From positions 1 to 64,000 of the forward strand of contig JAGTTF010000035.1 in NCBI GenBank assembly GCA_019095985.1: a stretch of 64,000 nucleotides of DNA, read 5' to 3'. The stretch comes from Streblospio benedicti (lineage: Eukaryota > Annelida > Polychaeta > Spionida > Spionidae). The notes beneath the pieces are model-generated. The model had not been told where the DNA came from. It worked only from the letters and a program-made list of their open reading frames with translations, and did no database searches. The first letter of the stretch is position 1. Each line of letters starts with the position of its first letter. A program made the position numbers and the translations under genes. Shown here in pieces: positions 53,735 through 64,000 of this stretch.

Positions 53735-56700
53735 CATATAAATGACAGAGTCAGGCACCCGATCACCTAGGGCCTGAAGGACCTCATAGAGTCTCAGTCG
53801 AGCTTGCGCAGTAACAAAAGCAGCCAAAACAACATTTGTGTTAGGTAGAGGTTCAACAAACTCTCCAACTGTTTGATAGTGTAGCGCTATGTGTTCTTGG
53901 TTCACGTAATCAATATCGCAGACCTGTATTTTATCATCCATCATCATTTCCACATATGTTTTTGGATCACTGATGTACACAATCTTCTTTTTTTGTGGAT
54001 TCTGGCCAAATTTACCCCAATGGGAATTTAACATAAGTTTGCATAGTGACCGTAAACCTTCATTTCTCTCAATGTGTTGAGGATCCAAATGAATTCCTTC
54101 ATGTTTGTAATAGTCACTGATATATTTTTGTTTGTCTTGTTCAGTGTGACACCAGGACGGATAACCGTCAGCTTGCTGCTTTTGCTGTAGCCACAAATTG
54201 ATGTATTGAGCCCAGAGCCCTCCTTGTTGTGTTGTGGAGTTGTACTGTGTTGTGTTTGGAAAATGCCATGCCACATAACGTTCAAGAATTTCATAATTCA
54301 TCTCGACCGCTTTCTCAACCTCTAGTGTCACCCACGTTCCTGTGATGGCACGTTCTTCATCTGTATGTGTACATGGTGTCTGCACACATTGCTCAACGCA
54401 TGTTTTACATAAGGGAAACAAGCTTTTTATTTATTCTCAATGGAAGGACAGGATGAAAGAGGTCTTTTGGTGGAAGAATTTTGACGCGCATTAGTCCATT
54501 GACTTTGTCTGGAATACTGTCACCATAATATACGTCAGGGTGTCCCAAAGGAAATAATCCATATTTGCACACAAACAGATATAAACTTGTGTAATCAAGG
54601 TAACCAATGCGTTCATGTTCTTTGACCTCATAAAAAAGTTGAATTGCGTTGGTACGTCCTCCAAAGAATGCATCTCTGGGATTTAGTGGCTTGTAGCGTT
54701 CATACTCTGCAAAAAATTCCCGTGATGCTTCATTTTCTTTTATTTCCTTGCGAAAATCGCATTCCCATTTTTCCACTACAGTATACCCTCTATCTCTGAG
54801 CCTTTCTGTAGTGTGCCGTGTTTTTTGTCTTAGGTCTCCCATAGTTTTTCCATTGATTGGATTGATTGTCTCTTGATTTTTATAACATTTGTCACACCCA
54901 TGCCATAGACAACCTTGAAATTGAAATACAGTCCCTTGTGTGTCAAAACCATCAACCTTTATTCCGCCCAAAATGACTTCACCACCATAAGATGCATGTC
55001 TTATTTCTACATTTAATGTTTGTTCAAGCCAGTGGAGCCAACACATTGCAATAGCAGACTGTTTGTCGGGATCGTAACCATGAGGTGGAGTGATGGCAAT
55101 CTCTTCATCTTTGAGAAAAAGTGTTCGATAAACATTATTACAAGCACTTGCTATGGTGATTGATTTTGTGAAGGGTTCCATGTTGTTTGTATTTTCCATG
55201 AATATCTGTCGAAATTGACCACAACACCGTTGAAGTATGTCAACATCACTAATACAATATTTTTCTAGGTCTGCTTGATAATCAAAAAAGGTTTGATCTT
55301 GGTACCATGTCATGAACTCTGATCTTTTCTCAGGTTTCATACCATCCGGGTCAAAGTAAGATGCTTTGGGCATAGGGCCTTTATAATGTTGGTTTTGTTT
55401 TGTTGAAAAGAGATGAGGGAAGAATCCTTTAGCAAGTTCTTTAATTCCAAATATGGCAGGTAATTTTGCAAGAGAGAGGTGTTAAAGAAATTTATTGAAT
55501 CAAGGAACTTCAATCCGCAAGCCTCCAGACATAAAAATCTTTTTCCCATTTTGAATGATAGTTGGTTTAATTCCTAGATTATGAATAAAAGGGTGAAATC
55601 AAATGTACATCATAAGCTCCTCCATTGTGACTGATAACTATAGATTTGTGATGATTGCCTGAAAACAAAAATTCACAGAAATTGGTCAAGGTTGATTCAC
55701 CTTTGAAAATGAATTGCTCTCTCTCACAATCACATTGATATGTCATGTCACTCATGGGTACTGTCATGCAACGTCCACATACTTTATGGACTACACACAA
55801 ATTGGGAATATGGTTGTTTTCTTCATCGAGAAGACATTCAAAATCAAAAAATATGTACGACTGTTCAAGGGATGGTTTTCGTGGTTTTAAAGGTTGAATA
55901 TAACACACATGGGATACAGGCTTCTTGGCTTTGCAATATTTGCAGTACTTCATGCCGCATACATGTTTATAGTACTTGTGAAATGTTTCACCACATTCAT
56001 CACAACAATGAATGTATTTGCATATGTCTTGTGTTAAATGATTGTTGTAGCACTCATCAGACACAAAATAACGGTGACAATGTTCACACAGCTTCCAATT
56101 GATAAATACACACTTGGTAGTCGCCTTACAACATGCACACCCGTTTTACAAGTATGAGACCCCTTGTGGTCATAACCGATTTGGCATTGTTTACAAAAGA
56201 AACTTTTTTGCAAAAATGCAGCCATGGAAGTGATGACAGAAAAATGATTTTCAGCGTGATAAAGATAAACTTGTTTCTCTGCAAATTCTTTGCCTTTGTA
56301 GATACAACAGTTGAAATAATCTCTTGAATATACATAAAGCTGGTAATCACGACCAAGCACACTTTGGAACTTTTCAAATTCTTCGATGCTGCATATTTTG
56401 CGTAATGGAATTTGTGCTGATTGTTGTAGTTTTAAAGCAAGGTTAAGTTGAATGTCACGACCTTTTCTTATAAGTTCATACTGTGGATTTCCATCTAATT
56501 TTGCAATTGCGGTAACTATGGCTCGATGCGCAACACATATTTAATGAATCAGAGGGAATTTGGATGATGCATCTTTTTGTTGTGCAAGCATTTTGAAAGA
56601 TCAAGGTATTTTTTCCCACCACCACCACCTCCAGGCAATGGTGCATGAACAAATGTAATGAAAAAATGGTCAAAGAGCCAGAACTGTGTAAAAAAGTGGA

Positions 56701-58878
56701 CTGTAAACATCTTTTGGTTCACTGTTAATATTCTGATGATAGGAAGAGGAAAAAGAAAATCTTTATGCAAAAATGGAACCCATATTTCAAATATGAATGT
56801 AGGTTCAAAAGATGTGTGGTGCAGCAAAGTCAATGTATTATAATGACAAAATTTCAATTTAGGTGATCAGAAGTCTCTTTTAAAATAGCAAATGCAAGAA
56901 AAGACCTGTCCAGTTACCATCCTATAAAAAGCCTGAAAAATAGCAAATAGATTTGCTACTATTTTGAATAAAATCAAAGTCATTGGTGCAACTTTTGGTC
57001 AGGTAGATTCTCAAATTTGACACAACCACAAAAAGATGATTGCAAAAATCATGCTGGATTTTGAGACTGTGAATGAAAAGTATTTGAAATGACAATACTG
57101 GCTGGAAATAGTCTTTCATCTCATTAGACTATACCAACTTTAGCATTTGAAATAATACTTCAAACTTCTAAACATTGTCAACATGTCTTTGTCTTTAATA
57201 TTTCCATCACCTTTAAAATATAAGCTCTTGTAACACCATTATTCAAAGAAAACATCCTTGGATTTGAAATTCTTAAAATGTCAGACCTGTGTCACATCTT
57301 GCATTCTTTAAATTGATTGAACATTTGTAGTGGACTGACTGGACATAAAACAAGTTGTATTGGTTGCAGTTATCAAGTGCATATCGAGAAGGTCACAGAC
57401 TTCAACTGCTCTTTAAGGATAATGAATGACATACTACTTCTGATAGATGGTAAAAAGTGTGTCATGTTGGTGCTATTAGATCTGAGTGCTGCTTTTGATA
57501 CACTTGAACATTCAGTGCTACTTAGCAGATTGGAAATGAAAACTGTGTATCAGGCAATGTGTTGGCATGGATGAGGTCATATCTCCACAACAGAACTGTG
57601 TCAGTGATTACTGAGGGTATGCAATCACGGCCTACATCTCACTGTAGGATTACCACAAGGTTCAAAAGTAGGGCCATCAGAATGTTTTAACATACAGCTC
57701 TCCCATTTTGATATTGCACACAAGTCAGATTAACATTCACATGTATGCAGATGACACCCAGCTGTATCTTGGTTTTGAAGTGACAATTTTAATGAAGCTG
57801 CAAGGAAGATGGAGAAATGTTTGGAGGAGATAAAGGTGGATGTGGTTGAACCATCTGAAACTCAATGAAAGAACAAGACTGATATCTAATCATTGGAAGA
57901 TCAGCGCCACTGAAGCAGATTCCTGAACCTAATAATTTTGTGCCTGGGTGCTTCAGTGATTGAACCTACTCGTTCTGCAAAAACATTGGGGTCATTGTTG
58001 ACCTTGAACTCACCATGATCCCCCACGTCAACAACATATGCAGGCATGCTATGGACAGCTGCATTGCACGGATCCGTCCAAATCTGACAGAAGAGGCAAC
58101 GAAAACATTGGTCCATTCATTCGTTACATCACGACTGGATAGCTGCAATAGCATTTTGTATGGATTGAGTGACCAGACTTTGCATAAACTGCAATTAGTT
58201 CAGAACAGAAAATAAAATATTATTACGAGAACAAAAGACACGAACACATAACTCCCATACTGAAGCGGTTACATTGGCTTCCTATAAAATATAGAATAGT
58301 GTATAAGATCATTGACAGTTTTAAGTGTTTGCAAGGCAAGGCACCAGAATATCTGTCATCCTTGATTGAGAATATGTTCCAACAAAAAGCTTTGCGATCA
58401 AGCAATACTAACCTGCTAAAACACTACAAAGTCAACCTTAAAACATTTGGGGAAAGATCGTTTGCATCTGCTGCTCCCGACTCTGGAAACTTCTGTTAAT
58501 ATTCTCCCCACATCGAGAAGGTCTGCTCGCATAAATGGAACCCATATTTCATGATGTAGCCGGGGAGAAGAGATTGAAAGACGAACCATGTGATGTGGCT
58601 CAATTTCATCCATCAGGAGATCCAATATTTCTGAAAGAACGGGATATTAACAATGAAATACATCCTAAATCAGTATTGTTAAGAAATAGATTTTATAAAT
58701 GGTAGTTATTTTCATGAAAAAAAAACCTACCAGACAGGACATCGTGAAGATTTTGCCATGCTTCGGCGTATGTAATATCATCGTTGGTCATATCAACTTT
58801 AACTTTGTAATCAAATCCATTGATATTGAATTTATTGATGTGTCTTTCTCTCATTTGTTGAATCACAAAATTAGCCAT
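53735..58878 (-). mobile_element. Polinton/Maverick fragment: protein-primed DNA polymerase B region
   Basis: A minus-strand fossil of a Polinton-type family B polymerase. Parts visible in order: an N-terminal region (58,878-58,490, and again from about 56,857) with SSPRLHHEIWVPF and HAPLPGGGGGGKKYLDL; Cys-rich zinc-binding blocks (CDECGETFHKYYKHVCGMKY near 55,980); exonuclease motifs FFDFEC and HNGGAYDVHLI (about 55,840-55,600); and polymerase motifs GYLDYTSLY (54,620), KLMLNSHWGKFGQ (54,030) and DSVIYM near 53,745, where it ends abruptly against GC-rich Gypsy-like DNA. No capsid, integrase or terminal repeat was found nearby, so it is a fragment. It is broken in several places and split by a LINE insertion. 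Confidence 0.82.
57300..58490 (+). mobile_element. L2/CR1-type LINE fragment inserted in the Polinton polymerase
   Basis: Plus-strand reverse transcriptase remnant: VMLVLLDLSAAFDTLEHSVL near 57,465; LPQGS near 57,650; HMYADDTQLYLGFE near 57,735 (catalytic YADD, intact); then GVIVDLELTMIPHVNNICRH-like sequence, TLVHSFVTSRLDSCNSILYG, YKIIDSFKCLQGKAPEYLSS and the terminal LKTFGERSFASAAP near 58,465. The order and the final PKTFGERSF-type block are typical of L2/CR1 LINEs of fish and marine invertebrates. Frame shifts and stops occur between these blocks, for example around 57,570 and 57,790. The 5' end, including the endonuclease, is missing, as expected for a 5'-truncated insertion. The exact left limit is unclear. 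Confidence 0.82.
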
Positions 58879-60462
58879 TGCTTAGTTCAATAACAAAATG
58901 CACTATTCTTGCGATAAAGTTTGCTTTTATGATGTCAGACGTCACATGACATATAAACTTTCTATTTGTCTTACAAAGTCAATTAAGTTGTGTGAAGCAT
59001 TTTCAAGGTTCAATTCTTGACTTCAAAACTTTAACTTTAAACAAACATATGCACACTATATACAAGCTGTTTGATGTCTTGTGTGCAAGTGTGCTATTCT
59101 TTAGATGACATCTGCTTTTATAGTGCAATGAACAAAGGATGATTGGATAATAGTCACCTGACCAAGTGAGCTGATGCCAGTTGATCATGTCAGCTGATCA
59201 TGTCACATGATCATGTCAAATCGCTTGGACTTTTATCTTGTGAATTGCAAAGTGCAGAAAAAACCAGCTGATATATCAATCGAACAAGATTCACACCTAT
59301 GAATTTGTGTATGTACGTAGCTCCATAAAAAATCAATGAATTAACAATATTGATTTAATGATATGTAATACTTGGCATGTTACATGTCCAATACTTCATC
59401 ACATGACATGTTGTTAAAACAAAATGAAGTTGTTTTTCATTTTATCTTAATTTTTATAGTGTTTATGAATAAAAATGAATATGATGGTAGGAAAATATTA
59501 TCCTCTCATATCTCTCTGTTAAATGCCATTTAGTTTTCAATTATCAATAATATGAATGAAAGACAGTAAACTGCCTTTAGGTGTTGACTGTCTAAATATA
59601 TTAATAATTTTGGCATGGCGGGTATGCTATGCTCCTGGCGTCATGATCAAATTTTTCTTTGCATTTGGCTGTGTGCGTGAGTTTGTGTGGCGCAGTTACC
59701 ATGCGTTTCTCTGTGTTAACTGGTTGGTGAGAATGATTTTGAGAATATTACTACAAGGAAATTAATGAAACCCCAAACTGATAATATTCCAATATGAATT
59801 TTGTAGCATTAAACATATTTTGACTATGTAATTGGAAGATTACACATTTCCAATTGAAGATTAAATAGAGCATAGTTCTTTCTTGGCGTAAGTTTTAATT
59901 ATTCTGACTGCTTAATTATCAGTATCATCAATGTAAGTTGAGATGAAAATCTTTTACAATAGTTAAATATAAAAACAAGTTGACACATGTGAAAATGTGT
60001 GTCAATAAGATGTCTAATCCATGAATAACAGCTTTTCATTTATCACATTTTCATATTCACAATAGAAATGGATCACTGCAATGACATTTTTAGAAAGTTC
60101 ACATATTTATTTCATTCTTTACAATTCATTTATTAGATTCACCAAAAACATGGTATATCAATAACAAAACATAATATTATAAGTAAATCCAATATGATAA
60201 TGAAAAAATCAAAATGAGATAAATTACATGAATCATCTTTGCTATATTATCGACAGCTGTGCATTTGAAGTAACAAACAGATGATAAAGTTCATAGGTAA
60301 AGTCAATAGGTAACAAATGCAAGATAATAACTAGGAAATATATAATACATACAATACAGTATGGAAATTTGTCTAAATTTGTTGTTCAATATGTTGATAA
60401 TCCATTTCATTGAAAACCACATGTACATTGTTCATTTTCTTCAGGAGTTATGATCGGTCATG
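58879..60462. other. AT-rich spacer
   Basis: No gene seen. A short run of TGATCATGTCA-type repeats lies at 59,183-59,220 (four TGATCATGTC-like words). Confidence 0.5.
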
Positions 60463-60621
60463 TCATTACAAAAAACATAAGCATGTAATTGTTATGTTAG
60501 ACATAATACCAAACAGTCAATTTCATCTCCAGTTCAAATTATATTGCATAAATTAATTCAAAATTTTTTCATTACAAAAAACATAAGCATGTAATTGTTA
60601 TGTTAGACATAATACCAAACA
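60463..60621 (+). repeat. Perfect 53-bp direct repeat with 53-bp spacer
   Basis: Positions 60,463-60,515 and 60,569-60,621 are identical by eye (starting TCATTACAAAAAACATAAGC) and separated by exactly 53 bp of unrelated sequence. Perfect identity in AT-rich non-coding DNA implies recent duplication, or an assembly artefact. Confidence 0.9.
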
Positions 60622-62869
60622 TCAGGATAAATTTTTGGTTTTTTGTGTTTACCTTTTTTACCATTTTCAATGTGTGATCTCCAACTCAAAACTTAGCAAT
60701 AATCTATTTTTTAGGTGTCCAAGGAATATCACTGTTTTTAAAATATTGTTAGAATATAATTTTGCCTATGTTGTTGATCTATCATTTTAATTTTCAGTTC
60801 TACTTCTTTGTCCTTAATGAATTTTGCTGATGAATGTTGCTGTTGTGATTTATTTATTTTTACTGGAACAGAGCATTGTATTGGCATCCGTATTACTATC
60901 AGCTGTTTCACCAACTCCTTAATATACTGAGACTGTGTAGATCTGTGCTTGTTTGTATATCGTATTTTAAGTACTGTAGATCTACTGTGTCAGTATCATA
61001 AACAAATTTTTGACTTTGACTTTCAGTATACCACAAGACAATTCTTTTGTGTCATCACTATTTCAGACAACAAAGATTGATACAACAATAAAAAATCGCA
61101 CACTAACTCAATATAGTAATAAAAGTAATTTACAATTTGTTTTAAAACATATTCGGACATGGATAATCTACCTAATTCTGTGAAATCCAGTGGTCTGTCG
61201 GTGATATGTACGTTTATCAACACGGGAATGGTTCAATATTTATAACAAGATTGCAGGGTTTATAAAACTCTTATTCTTTATAGAAATTCATACACCTACG
61301 TAAAATTTACGACTGAATCCGATTTTATATATAATAGATGTTTACTTACAACATTTTTGAGTGAAAACGTTTTTAACCACGAGCTGTTTCTTACCGGGAC
61401 CGGGAAAAATCTGCCCACAGTTGACACAAACATCCTATTTGTTTTGAACAAAACACACATCTACAGAACCCAGCTTTCATATGACTGTTTCAATGCACCA
61501 TATCTGTGATCCAACCTTTGAATTAATATCAAATATCCCTTTGGAAATAAAAGACACAAATCTACTATTCACAACTAACTCTGTTTGCAAGCAGCAGTAC
61601 TTACTAGTCTAGTGTACTAAATATGTGACGTCAATCTGAACGTAGAAATGACGTACCAGCCTTAAAACGGCACCGTTTGCAGCGAGTGGATCCACTATAG
61701 ACTCTTGGCGACAATATTTCTAAGTTTAATCTTTAAATAACTTTCACTTGATAGAACTCAAAATGCCCACACATATGATTGAGTGTATGCAAGGTGTAAC
61801 AGATTCCTCAATTCAGATTTATTTTTTGTAGACCACGAGAAATGTGACCCGTTCGTTGTTCACATTTGTTGAGGACATTGTGACACAATTTTTTATTTTT
61901 CAGAATACATACGTTCTGACAAATTCTTTTGAACTTTTCTTATTGCTATGAAAATCACATATTAGGAATAATATGTTTATTTTGCGTTAATGACATGTTT
62001 TGTCTAGTTTATAGAATAACCTTATTAAGTCATCTCCACTTTTTACAAAACATCAATAGTTAAAATGTTGAAAACATATTTTCATGTCACAAAATAATTA
62101 TTTCTTCTTATATTGGAATTACCAGTTGCTCCACTGCTCAACCGTCAAATTGAGCAGTGCTCCTTAAACCTTGCCGGTCAATCTGTCTACCAACCACCTG
62201 ATGGTTTCTGTCGGGCTGGTTGAACTTGTGGAAAGTCTTGATATGGTCTTTTAACTTGACTGTGGGACACCTCTGAAAGGGGCTGCGTCCTCAAGCAAGA
62301 ATCTTACCACTGGTTAGCTGGGTGGTCAGCATGTTTATGAGACACTCTGTGAGTTTTGAATCCACTTTTCTGTTCCACTTTCTCTCTTGTATGACATATG
62401 AACCCGTTCTCTAACGGGGTTGCCCTGGTGCCGAGGTCTTGCTCGGCCCTACTAATCTGACAGTTTTTTTTTATTGTTGTTGTTTTTGTGTGATATTGTC
62501 TTATAATGTAGGATATGCCTTTCTGCACATGAAACAAACATAACACGAGGGTTTGGGTCTTAAGCATATGCTTATATATATACATATTAGGGATTACTGC
62601 TACAGGCGGCTTCTGTTTCTGTTGTTTGATCTGCTGCGTGATCAGCTTCATCTGGTCCTGAGTGACACAGCATTGACAGCTTCAGCTCTCTTGGCAGAGA
62701 CGAAGTCTGTGTTCTGCATGTTCAGCACATGTTACAAGGGATTTTTATATGATTGTATTCATCATCTTTTATTTTATGCTGGGATTTGGGATAGTAAATT
62801 ATTGCAAAATATTTCAACTTGCATTTCTAATTCTAGTTTCTTTTTTTGCAAAAACCAGGTAAATTTATA
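60622..62869. other. No supported gene
   Basis: Mostly AT-rich. Positions 62,100-62,470 are less AT-rich and contain a small imperfect hairpin (AACCCGTT...AACGGGGTT at 62,401-62,421), perhaps part of an unrecognised SINE-like repeat. Nothing else. Confidence 0.45.
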
Positions 62870-63172
62870 TTAGGTTCTTGTTGATGTGTTTGCATGCGTA
62901 AGGAGGTTTGATTTGGAGGTCCTCTGATGTAAGCTGGGCGATAAGGCTGCACAGTTTGTCAACTTCTGATGGAGGTGTATTATCACCATGTGGGGTGGGA
63001 GAAGAGGTTGTTGTTGTTTGACAAGTTCCGCTTGGATATCATGAATAGAGGATTTTGACGCTGTTAATTCTGCATTTAGAGCCATGTATTGAGTGTTGAA
63101 AGCTTGGATAGATGAGTTAGCACATGCGTTTTGTTGTGTTAATGTTTGAACATTTTGCATCATTTGAGTCAT
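62870..63172 (-). CDS. Short unrecognised frame with coiled-coil-like heptads
   Basis: A minus-strand frame starting MTQMMQNVQTLTQQNACANS continues with Gln/Ala/Leu spacing resembling a coiled coil for about 55 residues, then loses protein-like character; another frame (SEVDKLCSLIAQLTSEDLQI) looks more coding there. It could be a remnant of a retrotransposon ORF1 or gag, or a host exon. No family is recognised. Confidence 0.25.
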   Translation of the reverse strand: MTQMMQNVQTLTQQNACANSSIQAFNTQYMALNAELTASKSSIHDIQAELVKQQQPLLPPHMVIIHLHQKLTNCAALSPSLHQRTSKSNLLTHANTSTRT

Positions 63173-63274
63173 ACTTTTTAGTTAATGCACTCCCCTCGTT
63201 TTTGAGTGTTTCATTGACTTCTTTAATATGATGTAGATGTTACCCCCTACACCTGCACATTAATCAAAACACCC

Positions 63275-63732
63275 GATGATGACGACGAAGACGAGGACGG
63301 CGACACGGCAAGGACGAGGACAATGAGGACAAAACGACGAGGGCGGGGAGGAGGAAGACGAGGCGACAAGGACGAGGCGGCGAGGAGGATGACAAGGACG
63401 AGGACAACGAGGACAAGGACGGCGAGGACGACAACAACGATGACAACGAGGGGCGAGGGACAATGAGGACAATGATGGCAAGGACCACGGCGAGGGACCA
63501 CGACAACGATGACGAGGGACAACGGCGACAGCGGCGACAAGGATGATGATGACGCAGGAGGGAGGACAACGAGGACAAGGGCGAGGACAAGGACAACGAG
63601 GGCCGACGACGAGGAGGATGACAATGACAACAACGACGACGAGGAGGACAAGGACGATGATGAGGACGGCGAGGGCGGCCGATGGCGACGACAATGACGA
63701 CGATGACACGACGATGAGGATGAGGATGATGA
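63275..63732 (+). repeat. GAC/GAG-rich low-complexity tract, ~460 bp
   Basis: Built almost wholly of GAC, GAG, GGC, AAC and GAT triplets on the plus strand with hardly any T, an extreme strand asymmetry in an otherwise AT-rich region. It is an irregular triplet-derived array rather than a perfect tandem repeat. All frames are open by composition: Asp/Glu/Arg-rich on plus, Ser- or Leu/Val-rich on minus. Open frames here are therefore not evidence of a gene. Confidence 0.9.
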
Positions 63733-63980
63733 ATATCCTGTAGTTCTGCCGTATCCAAGTGTTTGGCCTGAATGGAAATTGTTATATCCAACAATGAAGT
63801 TTCTGACACGTAGAGGTTGTGGAAGGGGAAATGGCACTGGAAGACGACTGGGAGATTTGAGGTATTCCTTTCTTGAAAAGAGATGGGGGAAGCAAGAAGC
63901 GTGTCTTCTTCATTGTTGCTGTCTGTTGGGGAAGTGTTGGGTGTAGAGCTGTCAGTGGCTGAGCTCTTTGGGTGGGGCAT
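63733..63980 (-). CDS. N-terminal part of an unrecognised protein running into the triplet tract
   Basis: A minus-strand frame starts at ATG 63,980 with MPHPKSSATDSSTPNTSPTD (Ser/Thr/Pro-rich) and continues with FQERNTSNLPVVFQCHFPF and LLDITISIQAKHLDTAELQD before entering the low-complexity tract. The segment before the tract has a credible residue mix. Another frame over 63,837-63,740 (RNFIVGYNNFHSGQTLGYG) is also plausible, so a frame error may be present. Function unknown; possibly retroelement-derived. Confidence 0.28.
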
Positions 63981-64000
63981 TTAGTGAAAAGATCATGGAA

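Noticed and set aside
63247-63980. Three long minus-strand frames and two plus-strand frames rich in Ser, Leu/Val or Asp
   Set aside because: Produced by the GAC/GAG low-complexity tract, which has almost no stop codons in any frame.

Overview
The window looks like intergenic DNA from an invertebrate animal genome. It is AT-rich, has short canonical introns, many small inverted-repeat elements, Ty3/Gypsy elements of two lineages, a Polinton polymerase, CR1/L2-type LINEs, and Harbinger, hAT and Academ-like DNA transposons. That mix is typical of marine lophotrochozoans and early-branching deuterostomes; the sequence alone does not settle the phylum. No rRNA, tRNA gene, CRISPR array or bacterial-style operon was seen. 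Host coding sequence is scarce: two weak exon candidates lie near the left end (157-257; 6599-6665 plus 6836-6874).

Left third (1-32,500). This is a graveyard of small repeats around a few larger elements. A 3.5 kb imperfect inverted duplication (2277-5783) holds a perfect 68-bp inverted repeat pair and a 152-bp direct repeat pair. Two copies of a ~913-bp TTAA-flanked element lie in opposite orientation (8077-8991 and 27,246-28,156). A Harbinger transposon with TTA target duplications (13,650-17,372) carries a MADF/Myb-like gene and a DDE transposase facing each other, and 340-bp direct repeats lie on either side of it. Several MITEs, one nested in another element, a decayed five-exon hAT-type gene (21,605-24,068), a LINE relic and a truncated CR1-type LINE (29,990-31,110) complete the region.

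Central block (32,512-53,400). A plus-strand Ty3/Gypsy element is split between gag and protease by about 11.6 kb of later arrivals. These are an Academ-like DNA transposon (36,271-40,342), a minus-strand Gmr1-like Gypsy fragment with one long LTR (about 40,350-47,843), and inside that fragment a second, shorter Academ-like transposon (43,499-46,636). The two Academ-like elements belong to different subfamilies. They share a cysteine-rich C-terminal cluster and ATGGC-type motifs just inside their terminal repeats. The larger one also has an XPG/FEN-like nuclease signature. This is the most distinctive biology in the window.

Right end (53,400-64,000). A minus-strand Polinton-type protein-primed DNA polymerase B fossil is fused directly to the Gypsy flank and is split by an L2/CR1-type LINE. 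After that comes AT-rich DNA with a perfect 53-bp duplication. The last kilobase has an almost T-free GAC/GAG tract of about 460 bp between two short unrecognised minus-strand reading frames.

The genes do not form a pathway. The window records successive insertions: small palindromic elements, then LTR and Polinton elements, then DNA transposons inserted into those, with most coding regions now broken.
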